Part shown: piece after piece, positions 10,952-19,410 of the stretch
Position numbering within the stretch: position 1 is the first letter of the stretch
Layout: each line of letters opens with the position of its first letter
Source of the DNA: Shewanella vesiculosa
GTDB lineage: Bacteria; Pseudomonadota; Gammaproteobacteria; Enterobacterales; Shewanellaceae
Assembly (NCBI RefSeq): GCF_021560015.1
Contig: NZ_CP073588.1
Span: forward strand, 4,014,501-4,078,500
Length of the DNA: 64,000 nt
Reading direction: 5' to 3'
Notes under the pieces: model-generated
Databases searched by the model: none
The model's input: the letters and a program-made list of their open reading frames with translations, nothing else
Told to the model about the DNA's origin: nothing
Program-made: the position numbers and the translations under genes

Positions 10952-10955
10952 GACA
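10919..10955 (+). repeat. 37-bp direct repeat, copy A (3' end of ssb)
   Basis: This stretch covers the last ten ssb codons, the stop and four following bases. It matches 17975-18011 at 36 of 37 positions in the same orientation. The two copies bound the block with ycdX, the DUF6500 gene and the mla/partner-switch operon, like the direct repeats left by insertion at the 3' end of a gene. Confidence 0.85.
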
Positions 10956-10983
10956 CATGATTTATCGTGTTAACTAAACCTTT

Positions 10984-11009
10984 AAGGCCTGCTTTTGCAG
11001 GCCTTTTTT
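10984..11009 (+). terminator. Rho-independent terminator of ssb
   Basis: A perfect 9-bp stem (10984-10992 with 10997-11005) has a TTTT loop and is followed by a T run. It lies 32 bases past the ssb stop. It can also serve the converging ycdX gene. Confidence 0.9.
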
Positions 11010-11065
11010 ATGTCAGATAACTAAGATCGCTGTGCCTGTCACAGTGCCGTTTGGGATAGGATCAG

Positions 11066-11812
11066 CTAGTCGATTAAAGCAGAGTATTCGTTAAGTGACT
11101 TATGACCTCTAGCCGTCAGAAAGTTCAACAACGCTTCAGGACTTCGGTTTAGTAAGCGTTCAATTGGAAACGCGACTGTTTCAATGACCTCAACAGCTTT
11201 TTCAAACTCGCCTAAGCTAAACGCGACATGAGAATCAGAGCCCATAACCAGCAGTCCACCGGCTTCTTTTACGGCATTAGCAATTTCAATACAATTTGGT
11301 GCACTGCCTTTTCTAGAGGCTAAAAAAGAGGAGTTATTTATCTCTAGTGCCACGTTATATTTTGCTGCGGCCGCGGCAACACGCTGAATATCGATGGGAT
11401 ACGCGGGATTGCCAGGATGAGTAATGATGTCGACATTACCGCTTGCAATCGCATTGATTAGCGCCGTGGTGTGAGCCTCTTTGGTTGATGGCGGAAAAAC
11501 GGGTTCATGAAAACCTGCCAATACAATATCGAGTTCTTTTAAATAATCGCCAAAAAAGTCAATTTCGCCATGTTCATTTTTGATATTAGCTTCAATGCCG
11601 CGCAGTACACCAATGCCATCAACAATTCGAGGTAACACTTTCATATTCACAAAGTGCCAAAAATGGGGGGCGTCAGCCATATCTGGACCATGATCGGTAA
11701 TGGCGAATAACTTAAGCCCTTTGGTTTTCGCAACTGACAGGTAATCGTATAAGGTACTATAGGCGTGAGACGACGCTATAGTATGAGCGTGAGTATCAAC
11801 AAGGAATTTCAT
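11066..11812 (-). CDS. ycdX: PHP-domain phosphatase of the YcdX family
   Basis: Predicted metal-dependent phosphatase with a trinuclear zinc site in a distorted barrel. The motifs follow E. coli YcdX closely: DTHAHT and SHAYST at the N-terminus, [37 protein letters not shown] with SRKGS, and GSDSHVAF. I chose the ATG at 11812 (protein starts [11 protein letters not shown], 248 residues) because it matches the family start; an in-frame ATG at 11824 would add four residues. It converges with ssb. The physiological substrate is not established. Confidence 0.88.
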   Translation of the reverse strand: MKFLVDTHAHTIASSHAYSTLYDYLSVAKTKGLKLFAITDHGPDMADAPHFWHFVNMKVLPRIVDGIGVLRGIEANIKNEHGEIDFFGDYLKELDIVLAGFHEPVFPPSTKEAHTTALINAIASGNVDIITHPGNPAYPIDIQRVAAAAAKYNVALEINNSSFLASRKGSAPNCIEIANAVKEAGGLLVMGSDSHVAFSLGEFEKAVEVIETVAFPIERLLNRSPEALLNFLTARGHKSLNEYSALID

Positions 11813-12129
11813 GGCGAGTCTCATTGTCCAAATTAAAGAATGTAGACATTCAGTCTACTCCGTTACGTGACTGTTCTCTATGATCACTCCAGCTAAAATA
11901 GTAAACCCTCTCATTAAATGAAACGTTATATTAATACTTCGAAGACAAGTATAACGATGATTTAACAGTTTATTTATTGTTTAGCGTTGATTACTTTTTT
12001 AGCATAGTACTGTTGATTATTGTATTGGTTACTCTAAGGCGATGTGCTAAACATAGCACTATCTGTGTATCAGATATTAATAAGATATAGGCTATTTTTA
12101 GTCAGTTAATTTTAAGTGAAGAGGACATA
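11813..12129. other. Intergenic region without a gene
   Basis: About 315 AT-rich bases between the divergent ycdX and DUF6500 genes. It must carry both promoters, but no hexamer pair is good enough to name. A GAAGAGG ribosome binding site lies at the right end, before the ATG at 12130. No RNA gene, terminator or clear dyad was seen. Confidence 0.6.
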
Positions 12130-12348
12130 ATGAGAGCCGAACTAAGAGCAAAAATCATCGAAGTGTGTGATAAGAAAATGGCCTTGAAAGGCGATAACGT
12201 CGGTTTGTCATTTTATGCTTTCTTTGCCAATAAAAATGATAATCCGGCACTATTGATGGAAGCGGCAACATGGTGGATTGAAACCCATCAACTAGACCAT
12301 TTTGTCAAAGCCCATAAAATTAAACACATGGTGAATAATGGCTTGTAA
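12130..12348 (+). CDS. Small conserved protein, DUF6500 family
   Basis: A 72-residue soluble protein of unknown function. The sequence begins MRAELRAKIIEVC and contains GLSFYAFFANKND and EAATWWIETHQLDHF. That pattern matches the small gammaproteobacterial family I know as DUF6500; this is recognition from memory, not a search. There is no signal peptide or membrane segment, and the composition suggests a compact helical fold. GAAGAGG sits eight bases before the ATG. It is followed after 270 bp by the mla operon and is probably a separate transcript. No function can be assigned. Confidence 0.7.
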   Translation: MRAELRAKIIEVCDKKMALKGDNVGLSFYAFFANKNDNPALLMEAATWWIETHQLDHFVKAHKIKHMVNNGL

Positions 12349-12618
12349 TCATCTGCAGCACTTATACGCTATGGGTCATCATTAATTCAATAAGCCATCT
12401 CGATAGTAAGCCTTCTGATGCCTTGATTGATGAGCGGTTGCATATTGTGAACTCAATGATCGAATAAATTATTTTTGAACGATCAATCAAATTGTATTTA
12501 TCGTTTGCATGGTTTTAATGTTATATTTTCAATCTTGAGCACAATTAGCTGAGCTAAATATAATGCTCACTACCAATATAGGTAGCAGATTTTTTCAATT
12601 TTAAAGCTGGAGTTATGA

Positions 12619-13416
12619 GTGAAAGTGATGGGGCGATTAGTTGTGATTGTAGGCACTTTACTCTTGTTAAGTGGGTGTGCTAGTACCTCAACACCGGGCG
12701 ATCCGTTCGAAGCGGTTAATCGAAAAAGCTGGGATTTTAATTACCAGATTATGGATAAATATGCGTTAAAACCAGCAGCTCAAGGCTATGAAAACGTTCC
12801 TCAGCCTATCCGACAAGGTGTGACTAACCTTTTATCAAATCTCAGTGAACCGCTTTACGCATTAAATAACCTCTTGCAATGGAAAGTGACTGACAGTGGC
12901 AGTAGTGTGTTACGTTTTGTCGTCAACACAACAATCGGCTTAGTCGGTATTTTTGATCCTGCTACAGACATGGGACTGGCTAAAAAAGAAGAAACATTCG
13001 CACAAACCTTTGGTGTTTGGGGGATCGGTAATGGACCATTCATTATGTGGCCTGTTTATGGGGCCAGCACGGCACGTAATACCGTCGGTGATTTTGTTGA
13101 TATTTTTGTCTATCCCTTGTCTATTCTGACATTTGAGCAAAGAGCGGGAAAATTTGTGCTTGAAGGGTTAGACAGTAGGATTGAATTTCAGCAATATGAA
13201 CCTATCTTAGATAAGTCATTAGATCCTTATGGCTATGTTAAAGATGTCTATCTACAGCGAGATGCGCACTTAGTCAGTGACGGAAAAGTAGATGAGGCTG
13301 ATACAGAAGAATTTGATCTAGAGTTCGATGACGAACTATTAGATGATGAGCTATTAGATGAAGCTCCAGTAGATAAAAAAATAGGCGATCAAACTGATAT
13401 AAAAAATACGGACTAG
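12619..13416 (+). CDS. mlaA: Outer-membrane lipid-asymmetry lipoprotein MlaA (VacJ)
   Basis: MlaA sits in the outer membrane and removes phospholipids that stray into the outer leaflet, handing them to periplasmic MlaC. The N-terminus is a lipoprotein signal with lipobox LLSGC (Cys20). The body has the family pattern DPFEAVNRKSWDFNY, PQPIRQGVTNLLSNLSEP and a Gly-rich middle (GVWGIGNGPF). After about residue 225 there is a strongly acidic tail that is not part of the core domain. The GTG at 12619 has GGAG six bases upstream. It is the first gene of the run ending in the RsbU-like phosphatase; the next start is three bases after its stop. E. coli mlaA is not linked to mlaFEDCB. Confidence 0.92.
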   Translation: MKVMGRLVVIVGTLLLLSGCASTSTPGDPFEAVNRKSWDFNYQIMDKYALKPAAQGYENVPQPIRQGVTNLLSNLSEPLYALNNLLQWKVTDSGSSVLRFVVNTTIGLVGIFDPATDMGLAKKEETFAQTFGVWGIGNGPFIMWPVYGASTARNTVGDFVDIFVYPLSILTFEQRAGKFVLEGLDSRIEFQQYEPILDKSLDPYGYVKDVYLQRDAHLVSDGKVDEADTEEFDLEFDDELLDDELLDEAPVDKKIGDQTDIKNTD

Positions 13417-13419
13417 CCC

Positions 13420-13821
13420 ATGTCAAACATCAAAACGTTTTCATCTTGTACAAGTGAATTAAAAAATATTCGCCAATTTGTGGAACATGCTTGCCAAGAC
13501 TTTCCCTTTCGCGAAGATAAAGTTAATGAAATCGTATTAGCCGTTGATGAGGCTTGCGCCAATGTGATTCGTCATGGTTACCACATGTCGAAAAAAGGCT
13601 GTTTAGAGATAGAGATCAGCAGTGACCATGAACATGCGCGATTTGTGATTAAAGACGTGTGTTCGCAGATTACTGATAAACAATTAATACCGCCAGAAAA
13701 CAATTTATGTGAACCGGGTGGCCTAGGCCTTTGCTTGATCCATTATGTGGCAGAAACCGTAAGATTGCTCCCACATAAAGGTAAAGGTAATTGGTTAGAA
13801 TTGACGGTTAAATTTGAGTGA
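13420..13821 (+). CDS. RsbW/SpoIIAB-like serine kinase (anti-sigma-type ATPase)
   Basis: A single HATPase_c_2 domain of 133 residues, the kinase of partner-switching modules, which phosphorylates a STAS antagonist. The N box DEACANVIRHGY (about 43-54) supplies the magnesium Asn48, and the G2 box GGLGLCLIHYVAE is clear. The G1 box reads KDVCSQ, so the usual glycine after Asp-x is Cys. It lies between mlaA and a STAS gene (six bases apart), so the STAS protein is its likely substrate. No sigma factor gene is nearby. The output could be the Mla ATPase itself rather than a sigma factor; that is inference. Confidence 0.85.
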   Translation: MSNIKTFSSCTSELKNIRQFVEHACQDFPFREDKVNEIVLAVDEACANVIRHGYHMSKKGCLEIEISSDHEHARFVIKDVCSQITDKQLIPPENNLCEPGGLGLCLIHYVAETVRLLPHKGKGNWLELTVKFE

Positions 13822-13827
13822 TATGAA

Positions 13828-14157
13828 ATGAATATTGAAATTGAGCAACAAAATAATTATCAAGTCGTTAAGCTTTATGGTGAAGTCGATTTGAGCAATT
13901 CACGCAGCATTAAACTCGACATCATCAAATTAATTAAGAGTAAAAATAACGTTATTGTCGATTTTACCCATCTGCAATATATCGATAGCTCAGGAATGGC
14001 GTCATTAGTTGAGGCATTTAATGAGGCCAAAGAAAACCATACTGAGTTTCATATTGTTGGTGCTAATGGTTCGCCGCTTCAAGTATTGCAATTAACCCGC
14101 TTAAACACAGTGTTTAACTTAGCGGATTCAGTAGGTGCTGTAACTCACAATGGTTAA
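13828..14157 (+). CDS. STAS-domain protein, MlaB-like or anti-sigma antagonist
   Basis: A 109-residue single STAS domain. The conserved loop is VDFTHLQYIDSSGM; Ser55 aligns with the phosphorylated serine of SpoIIAA/RsbV. In E. coli the gene in the mla cluster is mlaB, whose STAS protein binds and stabilises MlaF but is not known to be phosphorylated. Here the protein could do both jobs: its gene follows an RsbW-like kinase and its last eight bases overlap the MlaF gene. The overlap suggests translational coupling and a matched subunit ratio. The STAS fold is secure; the dual role is inference. Confidence 0.87.
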   Translation: MNIEIEQQNNYQVVKLYGEVDLSNSRSIKLDIIKLIKSKNNVIVDFTHLQYIDSSGMASLVEAFNEAKENHTEFHIVGANGSPLQVLQLTRLNTVFNLADSVGAVTHNG

Positions 14158-14947
14158 GCCTATTATTACCGTAGAGCATTTGTTTGCCCAGTATGGTGAC
14201 ACCCAAGTACTTAAGGATGTCAATTTAGAGGTCAACCCCGGAGAGATTCTGGTGGTGATAGGCGGTTCTGGCTCAGGTAAAAGTACTTTACTCAATCATA
14301 TGCTTGGGCTTAAAACACCGGTTTCTGGCACTATCATGATTGATGGTGTGAATATTTTTACGGCTAAAAGTAAGCAATTACGTCATTTACGTCAAAAAAT
14401 GGGTGTCGCTTTTCAAGGTGGCGCACTGCTGAGCTCGTTGACTGTGGCCGATAATGTCAGGTTACCCTTAGAGCAGAATACTTCTTTAGACACCCAAACT
14501 ATCGATATTATGGTGCGGATGAAGCTTGAACTCATGAATATGGCCGGCACTGGTCATATGATGCCCTCTGAATTATCGGGTGGCATGTTAAAGCGTGCCG
14601 GCTTAGCTAGAGCGGTTATCATGGACCCTAAGTTACTATTTTTTGATGAACCGTCGGCAGGACTTGATCCGACTACCGCAGTAGAGTTGGATGAGCTTAT
14701 TTTAACCTTAAGAGATGCTATGAACATGACCATAGTGGTGGTGACTCATGAGCTTGAAAGTGTGTTTAAAATTGCCGATCGTGTGGTGGTATTGTTTAAC
14801 GGCGAAGTCGTGGCAAATGGCACGGTTGACGAGATTAAAAATTCGCCAGATGAACGTATTCAAAATATGATTAACCGCCAACCTAATACTTACCGAGACG
14901 ATGGCGAGGTTTACTTCAATCGACTGTTAGATAAGGACAATATTTAA
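14150..14947 (+). CDS. mlaF: Phospholipid ABC transporter ATPase MlaF
   Basis: Cytoplasmic ATPase of the inner-membrane MlaFEDB complex. Visible motifs are Walker A GGSGSGKS (38-45), a Q-loop (AFQGGALL), signature LSGGMLKRAGLARA, Walker B LLFFDEPSAGLDP and the switch His in VVTHELES. The signature LSGGM rather than LSGGQ is normal in this family. The length of 265 is typical. It overlaps the STAS gene by eight bases and ends in an ATG/TAA one-base overlap with mlaE. Confidence 0.93.
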   Translation: MVKPIITVEHLFAQYGDTQVLKDVNLEVNPGEILVVIGGSGSGKSTLLNHMLGLKTPVSGTIMIDGVNIFTAKSKQLRHLRQKMGVAFQGGALLSSLTVADNVRLPLEQNTSLDTQTIDIMVRMKLELMNMAGTGHMMPSELSGGMLKRAGLARAVIMDPKLLFFDEPSAGLDPTTAVELDELILTLRDAMNMTIVVVTHELESVFKIADRVVVLFNGEVVANGTVDEIKNSPDERIQNMINRQPNTYRDDGEVYFNRLLDKDNI

Positions 14948-15741
14948 TGACCGCCTTATTTAATGCGATCAGTAACCTGGGCGCCACAACACGAAAAAAC
15001 ATCGACAGTTTAGGCCTAGCGACAATGTTTTTACTGCGCATTGTTAGCAGCCTATTTACTGGGCTGGTGTCATTTAAACAAGTGCTCAAGCAAATATACT
15101 TTATCGGTAATCGGTCTTTAATCGTTATTATTGTCGCAGCATTATTTACTGGCATGGTTGTGGCGCTGCAATTTTACGATACCTTAGTGCGCTTTGGATC
15201 GGTGGATTTGTTGGGTTCGGCAGTGGCCTTGAGTTTGATTAAAGAACTGGGCCCGGTAATGACAGCATTGATGCTGATTGCGCGAGTAGGCTCTGCTACC
15301 TGCTCTGAAATTGGTATTATGCGCAATGAGCAGCAGTTTGATGCACTTGATTGCATGGCGATTAACAGTTACCGCTATGTTATGTTGCCACGTTTACTTG
15401 CTGCGTTAATTTGTGTGCCTATTCTAACGGCAGTGTTCGACCTGGTTGGGATAAGCGGTGGTTATATCGTTGGCGTTCACATCCAAGGCGAAAACCCCGG
15501 TGCATATATTCAAGGTGTGCTGGATACGATTAGCTTTAAAGATGTGCTGGTTGGTCAAATAAAGTCGTTGGTATTTGGTTTATTTATTATGTGGATACCT
15601 TTGTATTACGGCTTTTACTTACACCTGAATCAAAAAAATATGGGCGCTGAAGGCGTCAGTAATGGCACCACTCAGGCAGTGGTAATGAGTGCAATTATTA
15701 TGCTATTTAGTGACTACATCGTTAGCTCATTAGCGCTATAA
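14947..15741 (+). CDS. mlaE: Phospholipid ABC transporter permease MlaE
   Basis: Integral permease of the MCE-type lipid transporter. The 264-residue protein has about five membrane segments and the family stretches SLIKELGPVMTALMLIARVGSA and EQQFDALDCMAI, which contact MlaF. The start overlaps the mlaF stop by one base. The gene is intact and of normal length. With MlaD it forms the path through the inner membrane. Confidence 0.93.
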   Translation: MTALFNAISNLGATTRKNIDSLGLATMFLLRIVSSLFTGLVSFKQVLKQIYFIGNRSLIVIIVAALFTGMVVALQFYDTLVRFGSVDLLGSAVALSLIKELGPVMTALMLIARVGSATCSEIGIMRNEQQFDALDCMAINSYRYVMLPRLLAALICVPILTAVFDLVGISGGYIVGVHIQGENPGAYIQGVLDTISFKDVLVGQIKSLVFGLFIMWIPLYYGFYLHLNQKNMGAEGVSNGTTQAVVMSAIIMLFSDYIVSSLAL

Positions 15742-15753
15742 CTCGAGGTAACA

Positions 15754-16203
15754 ATGAAAAACAATTACGTCAATTTTCTCGTCGGCCTGTTTGTGCTGTG
15801 CGGGATTGGAGCCTTGGTATTTATGTCTGTTACCATTGGCGGGGCATCGATTTCTAATAGCGGTCAATATACCTTAGTCGCTAAATTTGAAAACTCTTCA
15901 GGTTTAAAAGAGGGGGCTTTTGTTGAAATGTCCGGTGTAAGGGTTGGGTTAATTAAATCGATTAAGTACGACCCTAAAGCGTATGAATCTGTGGTTACAG
16001 TGTCATTAGACAACAGTATTACCGTGCCAGATGATTCCGTCGCGTCTATTCGTACATCTGGGATTATCGGTGACAGGTTTCTTAAAATATCCAGCGGTGG
16101 ATCAGACATCAATATGGAAGATGGTGATGAGTTTATTGATACAGAGTCATCAATTAGCATCGAAGAATTAGTTAGTAAATATATGTTTAGTCAGGATAAA
16201 TAA
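15754..16203 (+). CDS. mlaD: MCE-domain lipid-transport protein MlaD
   Basis: Anchored periplasmic MCE protein that forms a hexameric ring over MlaE. Residues about 7-28 form the single membrane anchor (FLVGLFVLCGIGALVFMSV), followed by the MCE domain with YTLVAKFENSSGLKEGAFVEM and SGVRVGLIKSI, then TSGIIGDRFLKIS. The 149-residue length is slightly shorter than the E. coli protein (about 183), with a reduced C-terminus. Its stop overlaps the mlaC start by one base, and GAGGT precedes its ATG. Confidence 0.92.
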   Translation: MKNNYVNFLVGLFVLCGIGALVFMSVTIGGASISNSGQYTLVAKFENSSGLKEGAFVEMSGVRVGLIKSIKYDPKAYESVVTVSLDNSITVPDDSVASIRTSGIIGDRFLKISSGGSDINMEDGDEFIDTESSISIEELVSKYMFSQDK

Positions 16204-16778
16204 TGAAATCGATAATAGCTTTAATCATAATGTTAGTGATGCCGTCTGTAGCTTTAGCAGCACAAGGACCGACGGATCGGGTTAAATTGGGTGTGTCAGA
16301 TATCATTAGTATTGCTTCTGATAGTGCTTTGTCTGTTGAACAAAAAAAACAATCGCTCAGTGATGTGATTGAAAAGCATGTGGATATTCAAGCGTCTGCG
16401 CAACGCGTATTAGGTAAGTATTGGAGAGAAGCAAGCGATAGCGAAAAGCGTCAATTTATGGTGTTGTTAAAAGGCGTGCTAGTCGATACTTATATTGTAT
16501 TGTTAGAAAAATATGACAATGAAACCGTTGCTTACACTGGCGAGACCATCAAGAAAAAAGTCTATGCAACGGTAGATACCGACATACATACCAAAGACAA
16601 TATCATTCCAGTTTCTTACCAGCTTTATCAGCGCAATGATGAATGGAAAATTTACGATTTTGTAGCGGAAGGTTTATCAATGATCCGTACCTTTAGTAAA
16701 GACTATCAAAGTACCTTAAAGAAAAGTGGTGTTTCTGGTTTAAATGAAGCCCTTGCTGCTAAATTAGCCCAAAAGTAA
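16203..16778 (+). CDS. mlaC: Periplasmic phospholipid-binding protein MlaC
   Basis: Soluble periplasmic carrier that moves phospholipid between MlaA and MlaD. It has a cleavable signal peptide (MKSIIALIIMLVMPSVALA) and the MlaC/Ttg2D domain, with VEKHVDIQASAQRVLGKYW-type and GLSMIRTFSKDYQSTLK-type stretches. The length of 191 is close to the family norm. It overlaps mlaD by one base and is followed by the RsbU-like gene after ten bases, which ties the phosphatase to the same transcript. Confidence 0.9.
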   Translation: MKSIIALIIMLVMPSVALAAQGPTDRVKLGVSDIISIASDSALSVEQKKQSLSDVIEKHVDIQASAQRVLGKYWREASDSEKRQFMVLLKGVLVDTYIVLLEKYDNETVAYTGETIKKKVYATVDTDIHTKDNIIPVSYQLYQRNDEWKIYDFVAEGLSMIRTFSKDYQSTLKKSGVSGLNEALAAKLAQK

Positions 16779-16788
16779 GGTCTTCCCT

Positions 16789-17947
16789 TTGAGTATAGAC
16801 AGAGCATTAGCTAATAATATCATTGATGAAACCTTGTGGTTTAAAACCACCTTGGCGCTCACGTTAACTGAGTTTAATTATTACCTCATTAAGAAAAATG
16901 GCCAAATTAGCTGTAATTTTTCATCCTTGTGTGATCAACATTACACTAACCTGTATAAACAGTTTCAAGCATTGTCGTTACAGCACAGTACCATTGAGAT
17001 ATTGCCATTAAATGATGATGGCAAGACGTCTTGGGCACTGCCTTTTGGTAAAGATTCGAGCTTATTTGACTGTATCATTTTGCTCGATTTGCCTGCCAAT
17101 GTAGAGTCGCATCATGTTAGTTCATTGTATTTCAAGCTTTTATACCAGCTAAAAAGTTTTCAATTCTCTGAAGCATCTTCACAGCTCAATGCCGCTCAAG
17201 TATGGATCCGCGATGAGATAGAAGAGATTACCCGCTTACAACAGCTGATGTTGCCAGACAAAGGTATTGAACTCAGCTCCGTTAAAATGGCCTACACCTA
17301 CAAAGCAATGAAAGGCGCCGGTGGCGATTATTTAGATATTGTCGATCTCGGTAAAAGTCGTCCTGACATTCAAGGTGATATAGGAATGATTATTGCCGAC
17401 GTATCGGGGCATGGCCCAGCCGCTGCCGTAGAGACGGCAATGATAGATGCGATTTTACGCACCTTTGAGCCGAAGAACTTATCCAGTAGCTCTTCAGAAG
17501 TACTCAATTATATCAATCAACACTTTTTCACTAAAAAGCCCCGCGGCAGTTTTTTAACTGCCACAGTGCTTCGTTATAATTGTAAAGACAAAGAACTCAT
17601 TTATGCCAATGCTGGCCATCCGCATGCGTACTTGAAAAAAAGCCAATCGACTGGTTGCTCTAGATCAGGGCGGGATACCGATAGGTGTACTGCGTGAGCA
17701 AAATTGGGATACCTACAGGGTTAGCGTGGATGTTGGTGATATTTTGTTTGTTTATACTGATGTTGTCATCGAAACTCAAAATGCCCAAAAAGAGCTATTC
17801 GGCTTTGATCGCTTAGAAAAAGCCATTAGTGCCGCCCCCGATGAACCCGAAGCTATGCTGGAGTATCTTGAACAGCAAATGAAACTATTTTGCGGTTTTT
17901 CAGAGTTTCAGGATGACTTAACCATGTGTGCTATCCAGTTTATTTAA
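16789..17947 (+). pseudogene. RsbU/SpoIIE-type PP2C phosphatase, frame broken at an A7 run
   Basis: The first frame (TTG at 16789, AAGG about eight bases upstream) gives an unrecognised N-terminal region of about 140 residues, then a PP2C domain beginning LQQLMLPDKGIE. Metal-site motifs are GAGGDYLDI and IADVSGHGPAAA. After AGHPHAYLKK the frame runs into unrelated residues and stops at 17697. Dropping one A from the seven at 17635-17641 restores the reading (RLVALDQGGIPIGVL, then GDILFVYTD) to the family ending DDLTMCAIQF at 17947. As the partner of the kinase and STAS proteins it should dephosphorylate the STAS serine. It may be an inactivated gene, a sequencing error, or a slippage-decoded gene. 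Confidence 0.85.
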
Positions 17948-17971
17948 GTTAATAGAGTATTTAATCATTGA

Positions 17972-18011
17972 GAAGATGAAGATTGGGATGACGATATCCC
18001 GTTTTAGGACA
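17972..18011 (+). repeat. 37-bp direct repeat, copy B: orphan ssb 3' end
   Basis: Bases 17975-18011 match 10919-10955 at 36 of 37 positions. In frame it reads DEDWDDDIPF and a stop, a good SSB tip, but a TGA at 17969 closes the frame just upstream, so it is not a gene. It is followed by a strong terminator (18050-18081). It looks like the original end of ssb, displaced by insertion of the 7-kb block, or a relic of a lost ssb copy. Confidence 0.85.
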
Positions 18012-18049
18012 TCTCCAGCCATAGGTTTAATCGTTTTTTATCAATAACT

Positions 18050-18081
18050 AAAAAGCCCTGAGTTAACGCTCAGGGCTTTTT
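18050..18081. terminator. Bidirectional terminator between the mla/rsbU operon and hmp
   Basis: An 8-bp GC-rich stem (18055-18062 with 18069-18076) is flanked by AAAAA and TTTTT, extending it to 13 bp. It lies between converging genes and suits both strands. Confidence 0.88.
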
Positions 18082-18105
18082 CTATCTTACGGGTTTGTTG
18101 GGTGA

Positions 18106-19287
18106 TTAAGCGCTTAATGCTTCAGTTGGGCCAAAGAATTCATAATGAATTTGGTTTTCTGGTATACCTAAGCTGGTGGCGATAGCTAATGCTGCTTTCA
18201 TAAAGCCAGTAGGGCCAAGTAGGTAAAATTCTACATCGCGGTCTACAGGCAGTTGCTCCGCAATCAATGATGCATCGATGAAGCCTGTCGCATGAGGTTG
18301 GCAATATTGTCCTGGTTGGCTGTAAACATACAACGGCTTGATGTGGTCATGGGTTAAGGCAAGTTGATCAACATGGTGTTTAAACGCATGAACATCACTA
18401 TTAAGAGCCGCATGAATAAAGCGAATATCACGGCCTGAACCAGCTTCAGTATTGAGCATACTAATTGCAGGCGTAATGCCCACACCGCCTGTGAGTAAAA
18501 TTAATGGTTTGGTATTTTTGCGTAAAGTAAAATCGCCACTGGGGGCACGCAATTTCACTTTATCACCTAACTGAATGTGGTTATGTAAGTGATTTGATAC
18601 CACACCATTAGGTTCACGCTTGACGCTAATTCTTAAGTAATCTTTGCCTGCCGCGTCAGATAAACTGTAGTTACGACGCATTGATACGCCATCGATATCA
18701 TCAAATACTAAGGTTAGAAATTGACCGGCTTCAAAGCTTGGCAAACTTTTATCATCAAATGGTTGAAAGTAGAATGAGGTAATTACTGAACTTTCATCTA
18801 CACGTTTGACTACAATAAACTCACGCTCGCCGCGCCAGCCACCAGTTTTCTGTTCGTTCTGTGTGTAAATTGACTCTTCAGCCGCAATTAATATGTTGGC
18901 TAACTGACCGTAAGCTTTGGCCCAAGCATCAATTACTTCGTCTGTTGCAGCATCGCCGAGTACGGCTTTAATGGCCTGTAATAAACAGCTGCCAACCGCA
19001 TCATATTGATGCGGCAATATACCTAGTGCGGTATGCTTTTGGACAATTTTACTGACCGCAGCGCTTAAATTACCTAGCTCATCAATATTGGCACCATAAG
19101 CAATCACAGCGTTAGCCAGTGCTTTAGGTTGAGTGCCTTTAGCTTGGTTAGTTTGGTTGAAATAAGGCAATACTTCAGGATGCTGGGCAAACAGTAATGG
19201 ATAGAAATGGCTGGTAATGTCATTGGCGTAAAGTTGTAACGCGGGGACAGTGGCCTTAATAATTTGAACAGTTGCAGTGTCTAACAT
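18106..19287 (-). CDS. hmp: Flavohemoglobin, nitric oxide dioxygenase
   Basis: Converts nitric oxide to nitrate with O2 and NAD(P)H in the cytosol. Residues 1-140 are the globin domain, including the proximal His in VQKHTALGILPHQY. It is followed by a ferredoxin-reductase FAD domain (RNYSLSD) and an NAD domain (LTGGVGITPAISML). The C-terminal EFFGP stretch is conserved. The length of 393 matches E. coli Hmp (396). AGGA precedes the ATG by seven bases. It is divergent from norR, with NorR-type sites, an FNR-like site and a sigma-54-like promoter between, so NO-dependent control is very likely. Confidence 0.96.
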   Translation of the reverse strand: MLDTATVQIIKATVPALQLYANDITSHFYPLLFAQHPEVLPYFNQTNQAKGTQPKALANAVIAYGANIDELGNLSAAVSKIVQKHTALGILPHQYDAVGSCLLQAIKAVLGDAATDEVIDAWAKAYGQLANILIAAEESIYTQNEQKTGGWRGEREFIVVKRVDESSVITSFYFQPFDDKSLPSFEAGQFLTLVFDDIDGVSMRRNYSLSDAAGKDYLRISVKREPNGVVSNHLHNHIQLGDKVKLRAPSGDFTLRKNTKPLILLTGGVGITPAISMLNTEAGSGRDIRFIHAALNSDVHAFKHHVDQLALTHDHIKPLYVYSQPGQYCQPHATGFIDASLIAEQLPVDRDVEFYLLGPTGFMKAALAIATSLGIPENQIHYEFFGPTEALSA

Positions 19288-19353
19288 TCATGATTCCTTT
19301 TTGGGGAGTAAATAGCGATAAGCTTCAATCAATTACCTTGTATACCTAGACAT

Positions 19354-19369
19354 TACACAGAACGTGCCA
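19354..19369 (-). promoter_or_regulatory. Sigma-54-like promoter of hmp
   Basis: The minus strand reads TGGCACG (19369-19363, exact -24 element), four bases, then GTGTA (19358-19354) where TTGCW is expected, a three-of-five match. The -12 GC is degenerate. Placement about 67 bases before the hmp start, downstream of the NorR-type sites, supports it. Confidence 0.55.
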
Positions 19370-19410
19370 ATATTTATCACACTGATTTTAAACATATAAA
19401 TTTTATAAAG

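Noticed and set aside
11066..17947. Integrase or transposase within the ssb-tail-bounded block
   Set aside because: Every gene in the block has another clear assignment; no recombinase pattern was found.
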